This document shows, piece by piece, positions 17,607-25,569 of a stretch of 54,738 bases of DNA. The stretch is taken from positions 1 through 54,738 of the forward strand of contig JAAYDO010000179.1 in the NCBI GenBank assembly GCA_012729225.1, given 5' to 3'. Under the pieces are notes generated by a model that was not told the DNA's origin, made no database searches, and saw only the letters and a list, made by a program, of their open reading frames with translations. The translations under genes were made by a program, and so were the position numbers. This stretch comes from Bacteroidales bacterium (GTDB lineage Bacteria > Bacteroidota > Bacteroidia > Bacteroidales > Bacteroidaceae). Each line of letters begins with the position of its first letter. Positions within the stretch are counted from its first letter, which is position 1.

Positions 17607-18404
17607 ATGGTATATCTTAAGACAGACGACGAGGTAGAACTTCTCCGAAAGGCAAATCTGCTTGTAGGAGACACATTGGCAGAATTGGCAAAGGTGATTG
17701 CACCAGGTGTCACAACAAAGCAACTCGATAAGATCGCATACACTTTTATCTGTGACCATGGAGCCGTTCCCACTTTCTTGGGATTTCCCAATCCTTACGG
17801 AGAGCCATTTCCAGCAAGTATTTGTACTTCTGTCAACCATCAGGTTGTTCACGGCATACCCAATGACACCCCACTGCGTGAGGGAGATATTGTTTCAATA
17901 GATTGTGGCACAAAGTTAAATGGATATTGTGGAGATTCTTGCTACACATTTGCTGTTGGTGAGATTTCAGAAGAGATCCTGAAACTTCTAACAACAACAA
18001 AGGAGTCTTTATATAAAGCTATCGAACAAGCTGTTGTTGGTCATCGTCTTGGAGACATCTCGAATGCAGTCCAGACACATTGCGAAGCTCAAGGCTACGG
18101 TGTAGTTCGACAGTTCGTAGGTCATGGTATAGGGAAGGAAATGCATGAGGACCCTCAGATTCCTAATTATGGAAGAAGAGGGAACGGCATGTTACTCAAA
18201 AATGGTTTATGCATCGCTATCGAGCCGATGATAACCATGGGTACAAAAGAAATCTTCATGCAAGAAGATCGTTGGGGTATCGTAACAAGAGATAAAAAAC
18301 CTGCTGCACACTTTGAACATTCAATTTGTGTTCGTAAGGATAAGGCTGACGTGTTGTCGTCGTTTGAAAAAATAGAAAAAGTATTAAGAGAAAAATCTTT
18401 ATAA
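17607..18404 (+). CDS. map: Methionine aminopeptidase, type I
   Basis: A 265-residue cytosolic metalloprotease that removes initiator methionine (264 in E. coli). The metal ligands are in place: DCGTKLNGYCGD supplies the two Asp, GHGIGKEMHEDP a His, AIEPMI a Glu and HFEHSICV the last Glu. The substrate His lies in NHQVVHGIP. infA follows after 3 nt. Confidence 0.97.
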   Translation: MVYLKTDDEVELLRKANLLVGDTLAELAKVIAPGVTTKQLDKIAYTFICDHGAVPTFLGFPNPYGEPFPASICTSVNHQVVHGIPNDTPLREGDIVSIDCGTKLNGYCGDSCYTFAVGEISEEILKLLTTTKESLYKAIEQAVVGHRLGDISNAVQTHCEAQGYGVVRQFVGHGIGKEMHEDPQIPNYGRRGNGMLLKNGLCIAIEPMITMGTKEIFMQEDRWGIVTRDKKPAAHFEHSICVRKDKADVLSSFEKIEKVLREKSL

Positions 18405-18407
18405 AGT

Positions 18408-18626
18408 ATGGCTAAGCAGTCTGCTATAGAACAGGACGGAACTATTGTCGAGGCATTGTCAAACGCAATGTTTAGAGTCGAATTGGAAAATGGTCATGAG
18501 ATCATCGCTCATATTTCAGGTAAGATGAGAATGCATTACATTAAGATTCTTCCAGGAGATAAGATTCGAGTAGAAATGTCTCCTTATGACTTATCCAAGG
18601 GACGTATAGTATTCAGATATAAATAA
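18408..18626 (+). CDS. infA: Translation initiation factor IF-1
   Basis: A 72-residue OB-fold protein, exactly the usual length. It binds the 30S A site during initiation. [17 protein letters not shown] and [18 protein letters not shown] are diagnostic. Confidence 0.98.
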   Translation: MAKQSAIEQDGTIVEALSNAMFRVELENGHEIIAHISGKMRMHYIKILPGDKIRVEMSPYDLSKGRIVFRYK

Positions 18627-18635
18627 AATTACAAT

Positions 18636-18752
18636 ATGAAAACAAGAGCTTCATTGAAGAAACGTACACCTGATTGCGTAATCGTAAGACGTAAAGGTCG
18701 TCTATTTGTTATTAACAAGAAGAACCCTAAGTATAAGTTACGTCAGGGATAA
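18636..18752 (+). CDS. rpmJ: 50S ribosomal protein L36, zinc-free type
   Basis: A 38-residue L36 starting [20 protein letters not shown] and ending [10 protein letters not shown]. Only one cysteine is present, so the zinc ribbon of the classical form is absent. It sits between infA and rpsM, the conserved position. Confidence 0.95.
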   Translation: MKTRASLKKRTPDCVIVRRKGRLFVINKKNPKYKLRQG

Positions 18753-18785
18753 TTCTTATGTAAGAAATTGAAATAAAAGTAAGAT

Positions 18786-19166
18786 ATGGCAATAAGAATT
18801 GTAGGTGTAGACCTCCCACAGAACAAGAGAGGTGAAATTGCGCTCACATACATCTTTGGTGTAGGACGCAGTAGCGCTGGTAAAATCCTTGAAAAGGCTG
18901 GCGTGGACAAAGACATTAAGGTTAAAGACTGGAGCGATGAGCAGGCTGGTAAGATCCGTTCTGTGATTGCAGCCGAATACAAGGTAGAAGGTGACCTCCG
19001 TTCAGAAATCCAGTTGAATATTAAGCGTTTGATGGATATTGGTTGCTACCGTGGTATTCGTCATCGTATTGGTCTTCCAGTTCGTGGTCAGAGCACCAAG
19101 AACAACGCTCGTACTCGTAAGGGTAAGAAGAAAACAGTTGCAAACAAGAAAAAGGCTACTAAATAA
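18786..19166 (+). CDS. rpsM: 30S ribosomal protein S13
   Basis: A 126-residue S13 (118 in E. coli) of the 30S head that bridges to L5 and contacts t[23 protein letters not shown] and [20 protein letters not shown] are diagnostic. First gene of the alpha block; 9 nt before rpsK. Confidence 0.98.
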   Translation: MAIRIVGVDLPQNKRGEIALTYIFGVGRSSAGKILEKAGVDKDIKVKDWSDEQAGKIRSVIAAEYKVEGDLRSEIQLNIKRLMDIGCYRGIRHRIGLPVRGQSTKNNARTRKGKKKTVANKKKATK

Positions 19167-19175
19167 TCATTAGAT

Positions 19176-19565
19176 ATGGCAAAGAAAACAACTTCTGCAA
19201 AGAAGAGAAACGTCAAGGTTACCGCTGAGGGTCAGCTTCATGTACACTCTTCTTTCAACAACATCATTGTTACTTTGGCTAACAGTGAAGGTAATGTTAT
19301 CTCTTGGTCAGCTGCCGGTAAGATGGGTTTCCGTGGTTCTAAGAAGAACACCCCATATGCTGCTCAGATGGCTGCACAGGATTGTGCCAAGGTTGCTTTT
19401 GATCTCGGTCTCCGCAAGGTGAAGGCTTATATCAAGGGTCCAGGTAATGGACGTGAGGCTGCAGTCCGTGGTTGTCATGCAGCAGGCATCGAAGTTACAG
19501 AGATTATTGACGTTACTCCACTTCCACACAACGGTTGCCGTCCTCCAAAGAGAAGAAGAGTTTAA
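19176..19565 (+). CDS. rpsK: 30S ribosomal protein S11
   Basis: A 129-residue S11 of the 30S platform. [20 protein letters not shown] and the [16 protein letters not shown] terminus are diagnostic. It is followed by a 102-nt structured spacer before rpsD, in contrast to the 9-nt gap before it. Confidence 0.98.
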   Translation: MAKKTTSAKKRNVKVTAEGQLHVHSSFNNIIVTLANSEGNVISWSAAGKMGFRGSKKNTPYAAQMAAQDCAKVAFDLGLRKVKAYIKGPGNGREAAVRGCHAAGIEVTEIIDVTPLPHNGCRPPKRRRV

Positions 19566-19576
19566 TCATTACAATT

Positions 19577-19675
19577 ATGTCATTTGCCAAATGGCTCGTT
19601 TTTGTCGCATCTTTCCTTTCTGCGACTGCTGCTGAGAGTCGCATGGCATTAAATATTAAGAAAATATATGGCTAG
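19577..19675 (+). CDS. Possible 32-residue leader peptide upstream of and overlapping rpsD
   Basis: An ATG 11 nt after the rpsK stop opens a frame of 32 codons ([20 protein letters not shown] at the start) that ends in TAG just past the rpsD ATG, overlapping it by 8 nt in another frame. The peptide has a hydrophobic segment like a small signal peptide. Ribosomes finishing it would end at the rpsD start, so it could couple or gate rpsD translation. It may equally be chance; there is no family match. Confidence 0.3.
   Translation: MSFAKWLVFVASFLSATAAESRMALNIKKIYG
19604..19643 (+). promoter_or_regulatory. Mutually exclusive hairpins before rpsD
   Basis: TGCGAC at 19621-19626 can pair with GTCGCA upstream (19604-19609, 11-nt loop). 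Extended by one base (19621-19627) it can pair with AGTCGCA downstream (19637-19643, 9-nt loop). The two structures cannot coexist. A further short hairpin (CATTTGCCAAATG, 19581-19593) precedes them. S4 represses the alpha operon in E. coli through a structured RNA, so this is a reasonable candidate site; no direct evidence. Confidence 0.45.
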
Positions 19676-20273
19676 ATATATTGGACCAAAATCAAGAATT
19701 GCACGTCGTTTTGGCGAGGCAATCTTTGGACCGGACAAAGTTTTGTCTAAAAAGAATTATGCTCCAGGTCAGCATGGCAACAACCGTCGTAAGAAGACTT
19801 CCGAGTACGGTTTGATGCTTGCTGAGAAGCAGAAGGCTAAGTACACTTACGGTGTTCTTGAGCGTCAGTTCCGCAATCTCTTCGAGAAGGCTTCTAAGAA
19901 GTCAGGCGTTACTGGTGAAATTCTTCTTCAGTTCCTTGAGTCACGTCTTGATAACGTGGTGTTCCGTCTTGGTTTAGCACCAACTCGTGCGGCTGCTCGT
20001 CAGCTCGTCAGCCACAAGCATATTATAGTAGATGGTCAGGTTCTGAACATCCCATCTTATTCTGTTAAACCAGGTCAGATTGTTTCTGTACGTGAGAAGT
20101 CTAAGAGCCTTGAGGTGGTTGATGCTGCACTTGCAGGTTTCAATCACAGCAAGTATCCTTGGATTGAATGGGATGAGAGCGTAAAGGGTGGTAAGTTCCT
20201 CCACATGCCTGAGCGTGCTGACATTCCTGAGAATATCAAGGAGCAGATGATTGTCGAGTTGTACTCTAAATAA
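19668..20273 (+). CDS. rpsD: 30S ribosomal protein S4
   Basis: A 201-residue S4 (206 in E. coli) that initiates 30S assembly. The S4 RNA-binding domain lies at about 93-155 ([20 protein letters not shown] and following). The N-terminal part lacks a zinc cysteine cluster. rpoA follows after 12 nt. Confidence 0.98.
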   Translation: MARYIGPKSRIARRFGEAIFGPDKVLSKKNYAPGQHGNNRRKKTSEYGLMLAEKQKAKYTYGVLERQFRNLFEKASKKSGVTGEILLQFLESRLDNVVFRLGLAPTRAAARQLVSHKHIIVDGQVLNIPSYSVKPGQIVSVREKSKSLEVVDAALAGFNHSKYPWIEWDESVKGGKFLHMPERADIPENIKEQMIVELYSK

Positions 20274-20285
20274 AAAATAAATCAA

Positions 20286-21272
20286 ATGGCGATATTAGCA
20301 TTTCAAAAACCAGAAAAAGTCGTAATGTTGGAGGCTGATGACAAGTACGGAAAATTCGAATTCCGTCCTTTGGAGCCAGGTTATGGTATTACTATCGGTA
20401 ATCCACTCCGTCGCATTCTTCTTTCTTCACTTGAGGGTTATGCTATCAACACCGTGCGCATCACTGGTGTTGAACATGAATTTTCAACCATTCCAGGTGT
20501 AAAGGAAGACGTCACCAACATTATCTTGAATCTGAAGCAAGTTCGATTCAAGCAAGTCGCTGATGGTTATGAGTCAGAAAAGGTCTCAATTACCATCGAG
20601 AATTCAACCGAGTTTAAGGCTGGAGATATCAACAAAAGCCTGAATGGATTTGGAGTGTTAAATCCAGATTTGGTGATTTGTCATTTGGATCCTCAAGCAA
20701 CATTGGAGATTGAGTTGAGCATCAATAAGGGTCGTGGATACGTCCCTGCAGATGAGAATCGTGAATTCTGCAAGGAAATCAATGACATTGCTATTGACTC
20801 GATTTATACTCCTATTCGCAACGTCAAGTTCGCAGTAGAGAACTATCGTGTGGCTCAGAAGACCGACTACGAAAAGTTGATTCTTGAAATCACGACAGAT
20901 GGTTCTATTCATCCCAAGGATGCTTTGAAAGAGGCATCAAAGATTCTTATATATCACTTCATGTTGTTCTCTGATGAGAAGATCACTATTGAGAATGACA
21001 GTTTTAATGAGGAATTCGATGAGGAAGTATTGCGTATGCGTCAGTTGCTGAAGACCAAATTAGTCGATATGAATCTCTCTGTTCGTGCCCTCAACTGTCT
21101 GAAGGCAGCAGATGTAGAGACTCTCGGCGACCTCGTGCAATTCAACAAGACCGACTTGCTCAAGTTCCGCAACTTTGGTAAGAAGTCACTCACAGAGCTT
21201 GACGACTTGCTTGAGAGCTTGAACCTTTCGTTCGGAACAGACATTTCCAAGTATAAATTAGACAAAGACTAA
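20286..21272 (+). CDS. rpoA: DNA-directed RNA polymerase subunit alpha
   Basis: A 328-residue alpha subunit (329 in E. coli). The assembly domain at about 1-235 includes [20 protein letters not shown]. After a short linker the C-terminal DNA- and activator-binding domain (about 255-315) has the [20 protein letters not shown] and [11 protein letters not shown] helices. Located between rpsD and rplQ as expected. Confidence 0.98.
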   Translation: MAILAFQKPEKVVMLEADDKYGKFEFRPLEPGYGITIGNPLRRILLSSLEGYAINTVRITGVEHEFSTIPGVKEDVTNIILNLKQVRFKQVADGYESEKVSITIENSTEFKAGDINKSLNGFGVLNPDLVICHLDPQATLEIELSINKGRGYVPADENREFCKEINDIAIDSIYTPIRNVKFAVENYRVAQKTDYEKLILEITTDGSIHPKDALKEASKILIYHFMLFSDEKITIENDSFNEEFDEEVLRMRQLLKTKLVDMNLSVRALNCLKAADVETLGDLVQFNKTDLLKFRNFGKKSLTELDDLLESLNLSFGTDISKYKLDKD

Positions 21273-21278
21273 GCAAAA

Positions 21279-21770
21279 ATGAGACATAATAAGAAATTCA
21301 ATCACCTTGGTCGTAAGCATTCTCACCGTGCTGCTATGCTTGCCAATATGGCAACTTCGCTCATCATGCACAAGAGAATCACTACAACACTTCCAAAGGC
21401 AAAGGCTCTTCGTATGTATGTTGAGCCACTGATTACAAAGTCAAAGGAGGATACTACAGCTTCTCGTCGTGTTGTCTTTAGTTATCTCCAAAACAAGTAT
21501 GCCATCACCGAACTTTTCAGCATTATCGCTACAAAGGTGGCTGATCGTTCAGGTGGCTACACACGTATCATTAAGTTGGGCCGTCGTCCTTCCGATGATG
21601 CAGAGATGGCTTTCATCGAACTTGTTGATTTCGATGAGAACATGGCTAAGACAGAAGCAAAGAAGACTCGTACTCGTCGTTCTCGCAAGGCTGCTCCTAA
21701 GGCTGAAGCACCAGTCGAGACACCAGCAGAAACATCTGCTGAAGCACCAGCCGAGACTCCTGCAGAGTAA
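21279..21770 (+). CDS. rplQ: 50S ribosomal protein L17 with Ala/Pro/Glu-rich tail
   Basis: A 163-residue L17 whose first 120 or so residues are the normal fold ([20 protein letters not shown] and [20 protein letters not shown]). It is about 36 residues longer than E. coli L17. After a basic linker ([18 protein letters not shown]) it ends in repeats of the type ETPAE/ETSAE/EAPAE. Last gene of the cluster, before a strong terminator. Confidence 0.96.
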   Translation: MRHNKKFNHLGRKHSHRAAMLANMATSLIMHKRITTTLPKAKALRMYVEPLITKSKEDTTASRRVVFSYLQNKYAITELFSIIATKVADRSGGYTRIIKLGRRPSDDAEMAFIELVDFDENMAKTEAKKTRTRRSRKAAPKAEAPVETPAETSAEAPAETPAE

Positions 21771-21794
21771 TATTGCCTCAATTCATATCTTGCA

Positions 21795-21828
21795 GACCGT
21801 ACACATCCTTGTGTGCGGTCTTTTTTTT
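21795..21828 (+). terminator. Rho-independent terminator of the ribosomal cluster
   Basis: GACCGTACAC pairs with GTGTGCGGTC (one G-T pair) around a 6-nt loop and is followed by eight T. It lies 25 nt after the rplQ stop. Confidence 0.9.
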
Positions 21829-21856
21829 GTGTAAGCATTCATTTCAATATAGAAGA

Positions 21857-21888
21857 TTTGCTGTAACCAAATAAAATTCGTAAGTTTG
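21857..21888 (+). promoter_or_regulatory. Promoter of the GH43-LamG gene
   Basis: TTTG (21857-21860), a 20-nt spacer and TAAGTTTG (21881-21888) match the Bacteroidetes consensus exactly. The predicted leader is about 20 nt. Confidence 0.8.
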
Positions 21889-21913
21889 CATCAATTATTG
21901 AAGATTAACCTAT

Positions 21914-24832
21914 ATGAATAAGCTTTTACTGACAGTATTTTTATCTATGGTCATCTCTGTTTCCATTCAGGCGCAGAATGTTAAGACCCAGCTAACAACA
22001 ACAGAACTCACATCACTCTATCAACAACAGACCCGTGGATGGAAAAGCGTCCACGACCCTTCCGTTGTTTGGGATGCCCCCTCTCAAACATTCTATATCT
22101 ATGGCTCTCACTATTATGGGGTGAAAACCAAAGATTTCCAAACTTATACCGACATCCAGCAATACTATGCAGGAGGTTATGATTCCCCTCAGGCATACAA
22201 AGCTTTTCAGTCTCATCCAAGCAGACAGGTCAAACGTGTTCTTCCAGGAGGAATGGCCGAGGAGACAGTCACTCTGGCCTCCCATGATGCGAGTGCCTTT
22301 GCTTCCACATACGCATCCATCAAAGTGGGAGACCGTGAATCCACATCCGTATCCGATTGGGTGTCCGGTTGCCAATGGGCTCCCGACATCGTGTATAACC
22401 CCAATCTGAAGAAGTGGTGCTATTATCTCAGTATTAATGGAGATTACTGGGCATCCGTTATAGTGCTGATGACCAGCGACAGTCCCGAAGGTCCATTCAA
22501 ATATGAAGCCCCAATCGTGTTTGGAGGATTTGATGGACAATCCCGCTCAGGCAAGAGTGTAGATTTCAGAGAGACCGACCTTCAACTTGTGTTAGGCAAC
22601 CTTCCTTCTTTGCCCACACGCTATCAAACCAGCAAATGGGGCGATTTCTACCCTAATTGCATCGATCCATGCGCTTTCTTTGATGAAGAAGGAGAACTGT
22701 GGTTAGCATACGGATCTTGGTCTGGCGGTATATATATGTTAAGGCTGGACAAGAACACAGGATTGAGAGACTACACTTACACATATCAAAACACAGGGAA
22801 TCCAGCCACTAATACCCCAGTGACCAGCGATGCCTATTTCGGTCAGAAGATAGCAGGAGGCAGATATGTCAGTGGCGAAGGCCCATACATCCAACACATC
22901 GGTCAATACTATTATTTATTCATGAGCTATGGAGGCTTCGCTCCAGATGGTGGGTATGACATGCGTGTGTTCCGCTCCGAGCGTCCCGATGGTCCATATA
23001 CAGATGCCTCAGGTCAATCAGCCATCTATTCGTCCTATCAACTCAACTATGGCATCAACGCCACCACATCTACAGGCATGAGACTGATGGGAGCCATGAA
23101 CCATTGGGGCTTGATGACGGTAGGAGAGTGCGCACAAGGACACAACTCCGCTTGTCAGGATGACATGGGACGCACCTTCCTTGTTTGTCACACCAAGTTC
23201 AACGATGGAACATTAAGACACCAGATGCGTGCCTATCAACTCTATCTCAATCAGCCAGGCTGGCTATGTTCAGCCCCCTTCCAGTTCAATGGCGAGACCG
23301 TGACAGACAAGACCCTCGCTTCCTCCCAGCCATATTCACATGAAGAAGTGCAAGGCTACTATCATGTGATGATTCATCCTGCAAAGTTAGACCACTCATC
23401 CATGCAAGAGACCACACCTGCAGTCATCCATCTTTCATCAGATGGAAAAGTGACAGGAGCATACACCGGAACATGGAAATACCAGGAAGAAGGCAAGTCC
23501 TATCTTCAGATCATACTTGCTTCCACCAGCTATGACGGCGTGATTGTGGAGCAGACCCTTGAAGGCTCAACCGCCAAAGCACTCTGCTTTACGGCTGTTT
23601 GCACATCGGGCACTCATTGTGGCGAACCCTGTTGGGGCTACAAACTTCAGCCGCCCTATGCCTTGTCCTACAACTATCAGAAAGCAAGTGCAGACTACTT
23701 CAGGAGTTCACTTTATAGAAGCATTTCAAGCAATAAGGAGATTCTGTTCAGTCCAGAAGAAAACGTTAGCCTCATCTGGAACTCCTCCAACCCTGATGTG
23801 TTCTCCAACACAGGCAAATACACCGCTCCTTCAGAAAACACCCCGTTCACGCTCACCGCTCGTCTCGAAAGTTCCCACTATTATTGGGAGCAAACTTATC
23901 AAGCGACAGCGTTAGCCCCATCATCAGAAATCCCAGGCGATCAAACAACAGGCTTGTTGGCGTATTACAATTTTGATGAGAAGCCAGCCTATAACATGTT
24001 GAACGAAGAGCAGTTCGTAAGTTACGGACATCTCGGCACATCCACACAAGACCCCTCCCTCGAAACAGACCATGCACGTTTTGGTCAGGTTGTGCATCAG
24101 TATGCAGGAGCGAAAGACAACAACAGCCTCTCCCGAATGCCCAATCCTCTTTTTGGAGAGACCCATCTTCAGGGATTCACGGTCAGTCTTTGGGTCAAAC
24201 GTTTAGACGACACAGATGACTATAACGCATTGTGGGGCTTCTTTAATAGCCGTTCTGTCACGGCAGAAGGAGCACGCCTTTATCTGACAGGCAATAGCTA
24301 TATCGGTTTCAACGACAATCAGGGAAACTGGTTCGACATCAATCATCCAAACACGAAGCGCATCAACAAAATCAAAAAGGACAAGTGGCATCTTGCCACC
24401 CTCACCTTCTCAAAGGAAACCGGTTGCACATTCTATCTGGATGGCGTGAAATACCTTACCTCGCAGATGAATCACACAGGCAGTGCAGATGAAAGCACCT
24501 TCAATCGCGATCTGGTGCTGGATTTTGTCTCCACGGCCAAGTATTTCTATCTGGGCGCAGGCTCATTCTGGGGCTCAGCCGAAGCCCTCTTCGACGATTT
24601 GATGATATACAATCGCCCGCTCTCTGCCGATGATGTGAAAGGACTCCACACCATGCTCAATCGTGTCAATAGCTTTAACGACGGAACAATCGTCGGTGTT
24701 CACGATTTGACTCTGCCCACCCAAAGTTCCCCCATCTCAATGCAAGGCATGTTCGACTTGATGGGACGCCCCGTTGCCCAACCTTCCAAGGGCCTGTACA
24801 TCGTCAATGGAAGGAAAGTTCTGTTCAAATAG
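21914..24832 (+). CDS. Secreted GH43 endo-arabinanase-like enzyme with LamG domain
   Basis: A 972-residue protein with a signal peptide (1-20). The five-bladed GH43 propeller spans about 40-460. The expected catalytic residues are D48 (VHDPSVVWD), D251 in CIDPCAFFDEEGELWLAYGS and E322 in SGEGPYI. The DPC..WLAYGSWSGGI pattern is that of endo-alpha-1,5-L-arabinanases. A beta-sandwich follows (about 470-580). The region at about 680-905 (LLAYYNFDE to LFDDLMIYNRPLS) is a LamG/concanavalin-like domain for sugar binding. The last 25 residues (LMGRPVAQPSKGLYIVNGRK) form a tail common at the ends of secreted Bacteroidetes proteins and resembling part of a type IX sorting signal. It is monocistronic. 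Arabinan is the likeliest substrate; exact specificity is not proven. Confidence 0.88.
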   Translation: MNKLLLTVFLSMVISVSIQAQNVKTQLTTTELTSLYQQQTRGWKSVHDPSVVWDAPSQTFYIYGSHYYGVKTKDFQTYTDIQQYYAGGYDSPQAYKAFQSHPSRQVKRVLPGGMAEETVTLASHDASAFASTYASIKVGDRESTSVSDWVSGCQWAPDIVYNPNLKKWCYYLSINGDYWASVIVLMTSDSPEGPFKYEAPIVFGGFDGQSRSGKSVDFRETDLQLVLGNLPSLPTRYQTSKWGDFYPNCIDPCAFFDEEGELWLAYGSWSGGIYMLRLDKNTGLRDYTYTYQNTGNPATNTPVTSDAYFGQKIAGGRYVSGEGPYIQHIGQYYYLFMSYGGFAPDGGYDMRVFRSERPDGPYTDASGQSAIYSSYQLNYGINATTSTGMRLMGAMNHWGLMTVGECAQGHNSACQDDMGRTFLVCHTKFNDGTLRHQMRAYQLYLNQPGWLCSAPFQFNGETVTDKTLASSQPYSHEEVQGYYHVMIHPAKLDHSSMQETTPAVIHLSSDGKVTGAYTGTWKYQEEGKSYLQIILASTSYDGVIVEQTLEGSTAKALCFTAVCTSGTHCGEPCWGYKLQPPYALSYNYQKASADYFRSSLYRSISSNKEILFSPEENVSLIWNSSNPDVFSNTGKYTAPSENTPFTLTARLESSHYYWEQTYQATALAPSSEIPGDQTTGLLAYYNFDEKPAYNMLNEEQFVSYGHLGTSTQDPSLETDHARFGQVVHQYAGAKDNNSLSRMPNPLFGETHLQGFTVSLWVKRLDDTDDYNALWGFFNSRSVTAEGARLYLTGNSYIGFNDNQGNWFDINHPNTKRINKIKKDKWHLATLTFSKETGCTFYLDGVKYLTSQMNHTGSADESTFNRDLVLDFVSTAKYFYLGAGSFWGSAEALFDDLMIYNRPLSADDVKGLHTMLNRVNSFNDGTIVGVHDLTLPTQSSPISMQGMFDLMGRPVAQPSKGLYIVNGRKVLFK

Positions 24833-24861
24833 GGGAGAAAGCCACCCTCATCCTTGTCTCC

Positions 24862-24886
24862 ATGCTCACCTCTCCTTCGTGAGCAT
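24862..24886 (+). terminator. Possible terminator hairpin after the GH43-LamG gene
   Basis: ATGCTCAC pairs with GTGAGCAT around a 9-nt loop, 29 nt after the stop codon. No T-run follows, so termination is uncertain. Confidence 0.4.
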
Positions 24887-24945
24887 CCTCTTGGTGTCTT
24901 CAAGTTCGAAAAAATCACATCTGGTTCCCTGCCCAAACCTTGTTG

Positions 24946-25057
24946 AAAAATGAAGCATTGTGCGTTGTCCAACGCACAATGCTTCGTTGTCCAATGAACA
25001 ATGTTTCGATGCCCAACGCACAATGCTTCAATGCCCAATGAACAATGCTTCATTTTT
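24946..25057. repeat. Intergenic 22-bp tandem repeat with inverted flanks (copy A)
   Basis: Four direct 22-bp units run at 24970-24991, 24992-25013, 25014-25035 and 25036-25057, with consensus CAAYGMACAATGCTTCRATG plus CC. An inverted copy precedes them, so GAAGCATTGTGCGTTG (24952-24967) and its exact complement (24970-24985) form a 16-bp palindrome with a 2-nt centre. AAAAATGAAGCATTGT opens the element and its complement closes it. A related array lies at 46505-46614. Confidence 0.85.
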
Positions 25058-25404
25058 GCTCCAACAAAGGCTCTTTTTCGGGTTCTCCATAAAACATTGT
25101 AAATCAGAAAAGTATGTCAGCCCTTAGCAGGCGTCCTGCCAGAAATCCCCCATGGAGCAGAAAATATGGACTCATAAGCCTCGGCAACTTTGTTGAACCC
25201 ATTTTATTCGCATCACACACAACAAAGAAGTCCCTGCAATCAGCATGCAACCTCCTCCTCCTTTCAGAATCCTTCAAACTCACTTTAATTATCTCTTCTT
25301 AACGTTTTACAGCAAAAAAACACTCCTAATTAACCTGTTTTGACTCAAAAGTATCGCTGAATTGTTAAAAAACGGGCTGATTGAAATTCTTTTGTTTTTT
25401 TTTG

Positions 25405-25435
25405 TTGTTTATATCTTGAAAAATGTGTTTCTTTG
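25405..25435 (+). promoter_or_regulatory. Putative promoter of the FAS1-SusCD operon
   Basis: TTTCTTTG at 25428-25435 is one base from TAnnTTTG, and GTTG (25404-25407) lies 20 nt upstream, one base from TTTG. It would give a leader of about 130 nt. A perfect 12-bp palindrome (ATTTGGCCAAAT, 25460-25471) lies about 20 nt into that leader and could be an operator. Confidence 0.45.
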
Positions 25436-25569
25436 CAAAAGTTATTAGTCCGAGTGGGAATTTGGCCAAATATGACCACAAAGACCAGATAACTAAGAAT
25501 TGAATAATACTTTTTACTTAAAACATTCACAAAATTTTAGAAGGAAATCAATCTATTCTAATTAATATT

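Larger units (their letters stand above)
24833..25404. other. Intergenic region with hairpin and 22-bp repeat element
   Basis: Between the GH43 stop and the next operon's promoter. It contains a perfect 8-bp hairpin (24862-24869 with 24879-24886), a candidate terminator without a T-run, and the 22-bp repeat array described separately. A 62-codon frame at 25114-25302 has no gene-like features. The rest is AT-rich and featureless. Confidence 0.5.

Noticed and set aside
24700-25053. Minus-strand frame through the 22-bp repeat with Cys/His-rich repeats
   Set aside because: The apparent peptide repeats are the translation of the DNA repeat itself, and the frame runs antisense into the GH43 gene.
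24946-25057. CRISPR array
   Set aside because: The 22-bp units are directly contiguous with no unique spacers, and there are no cas genes in the window.
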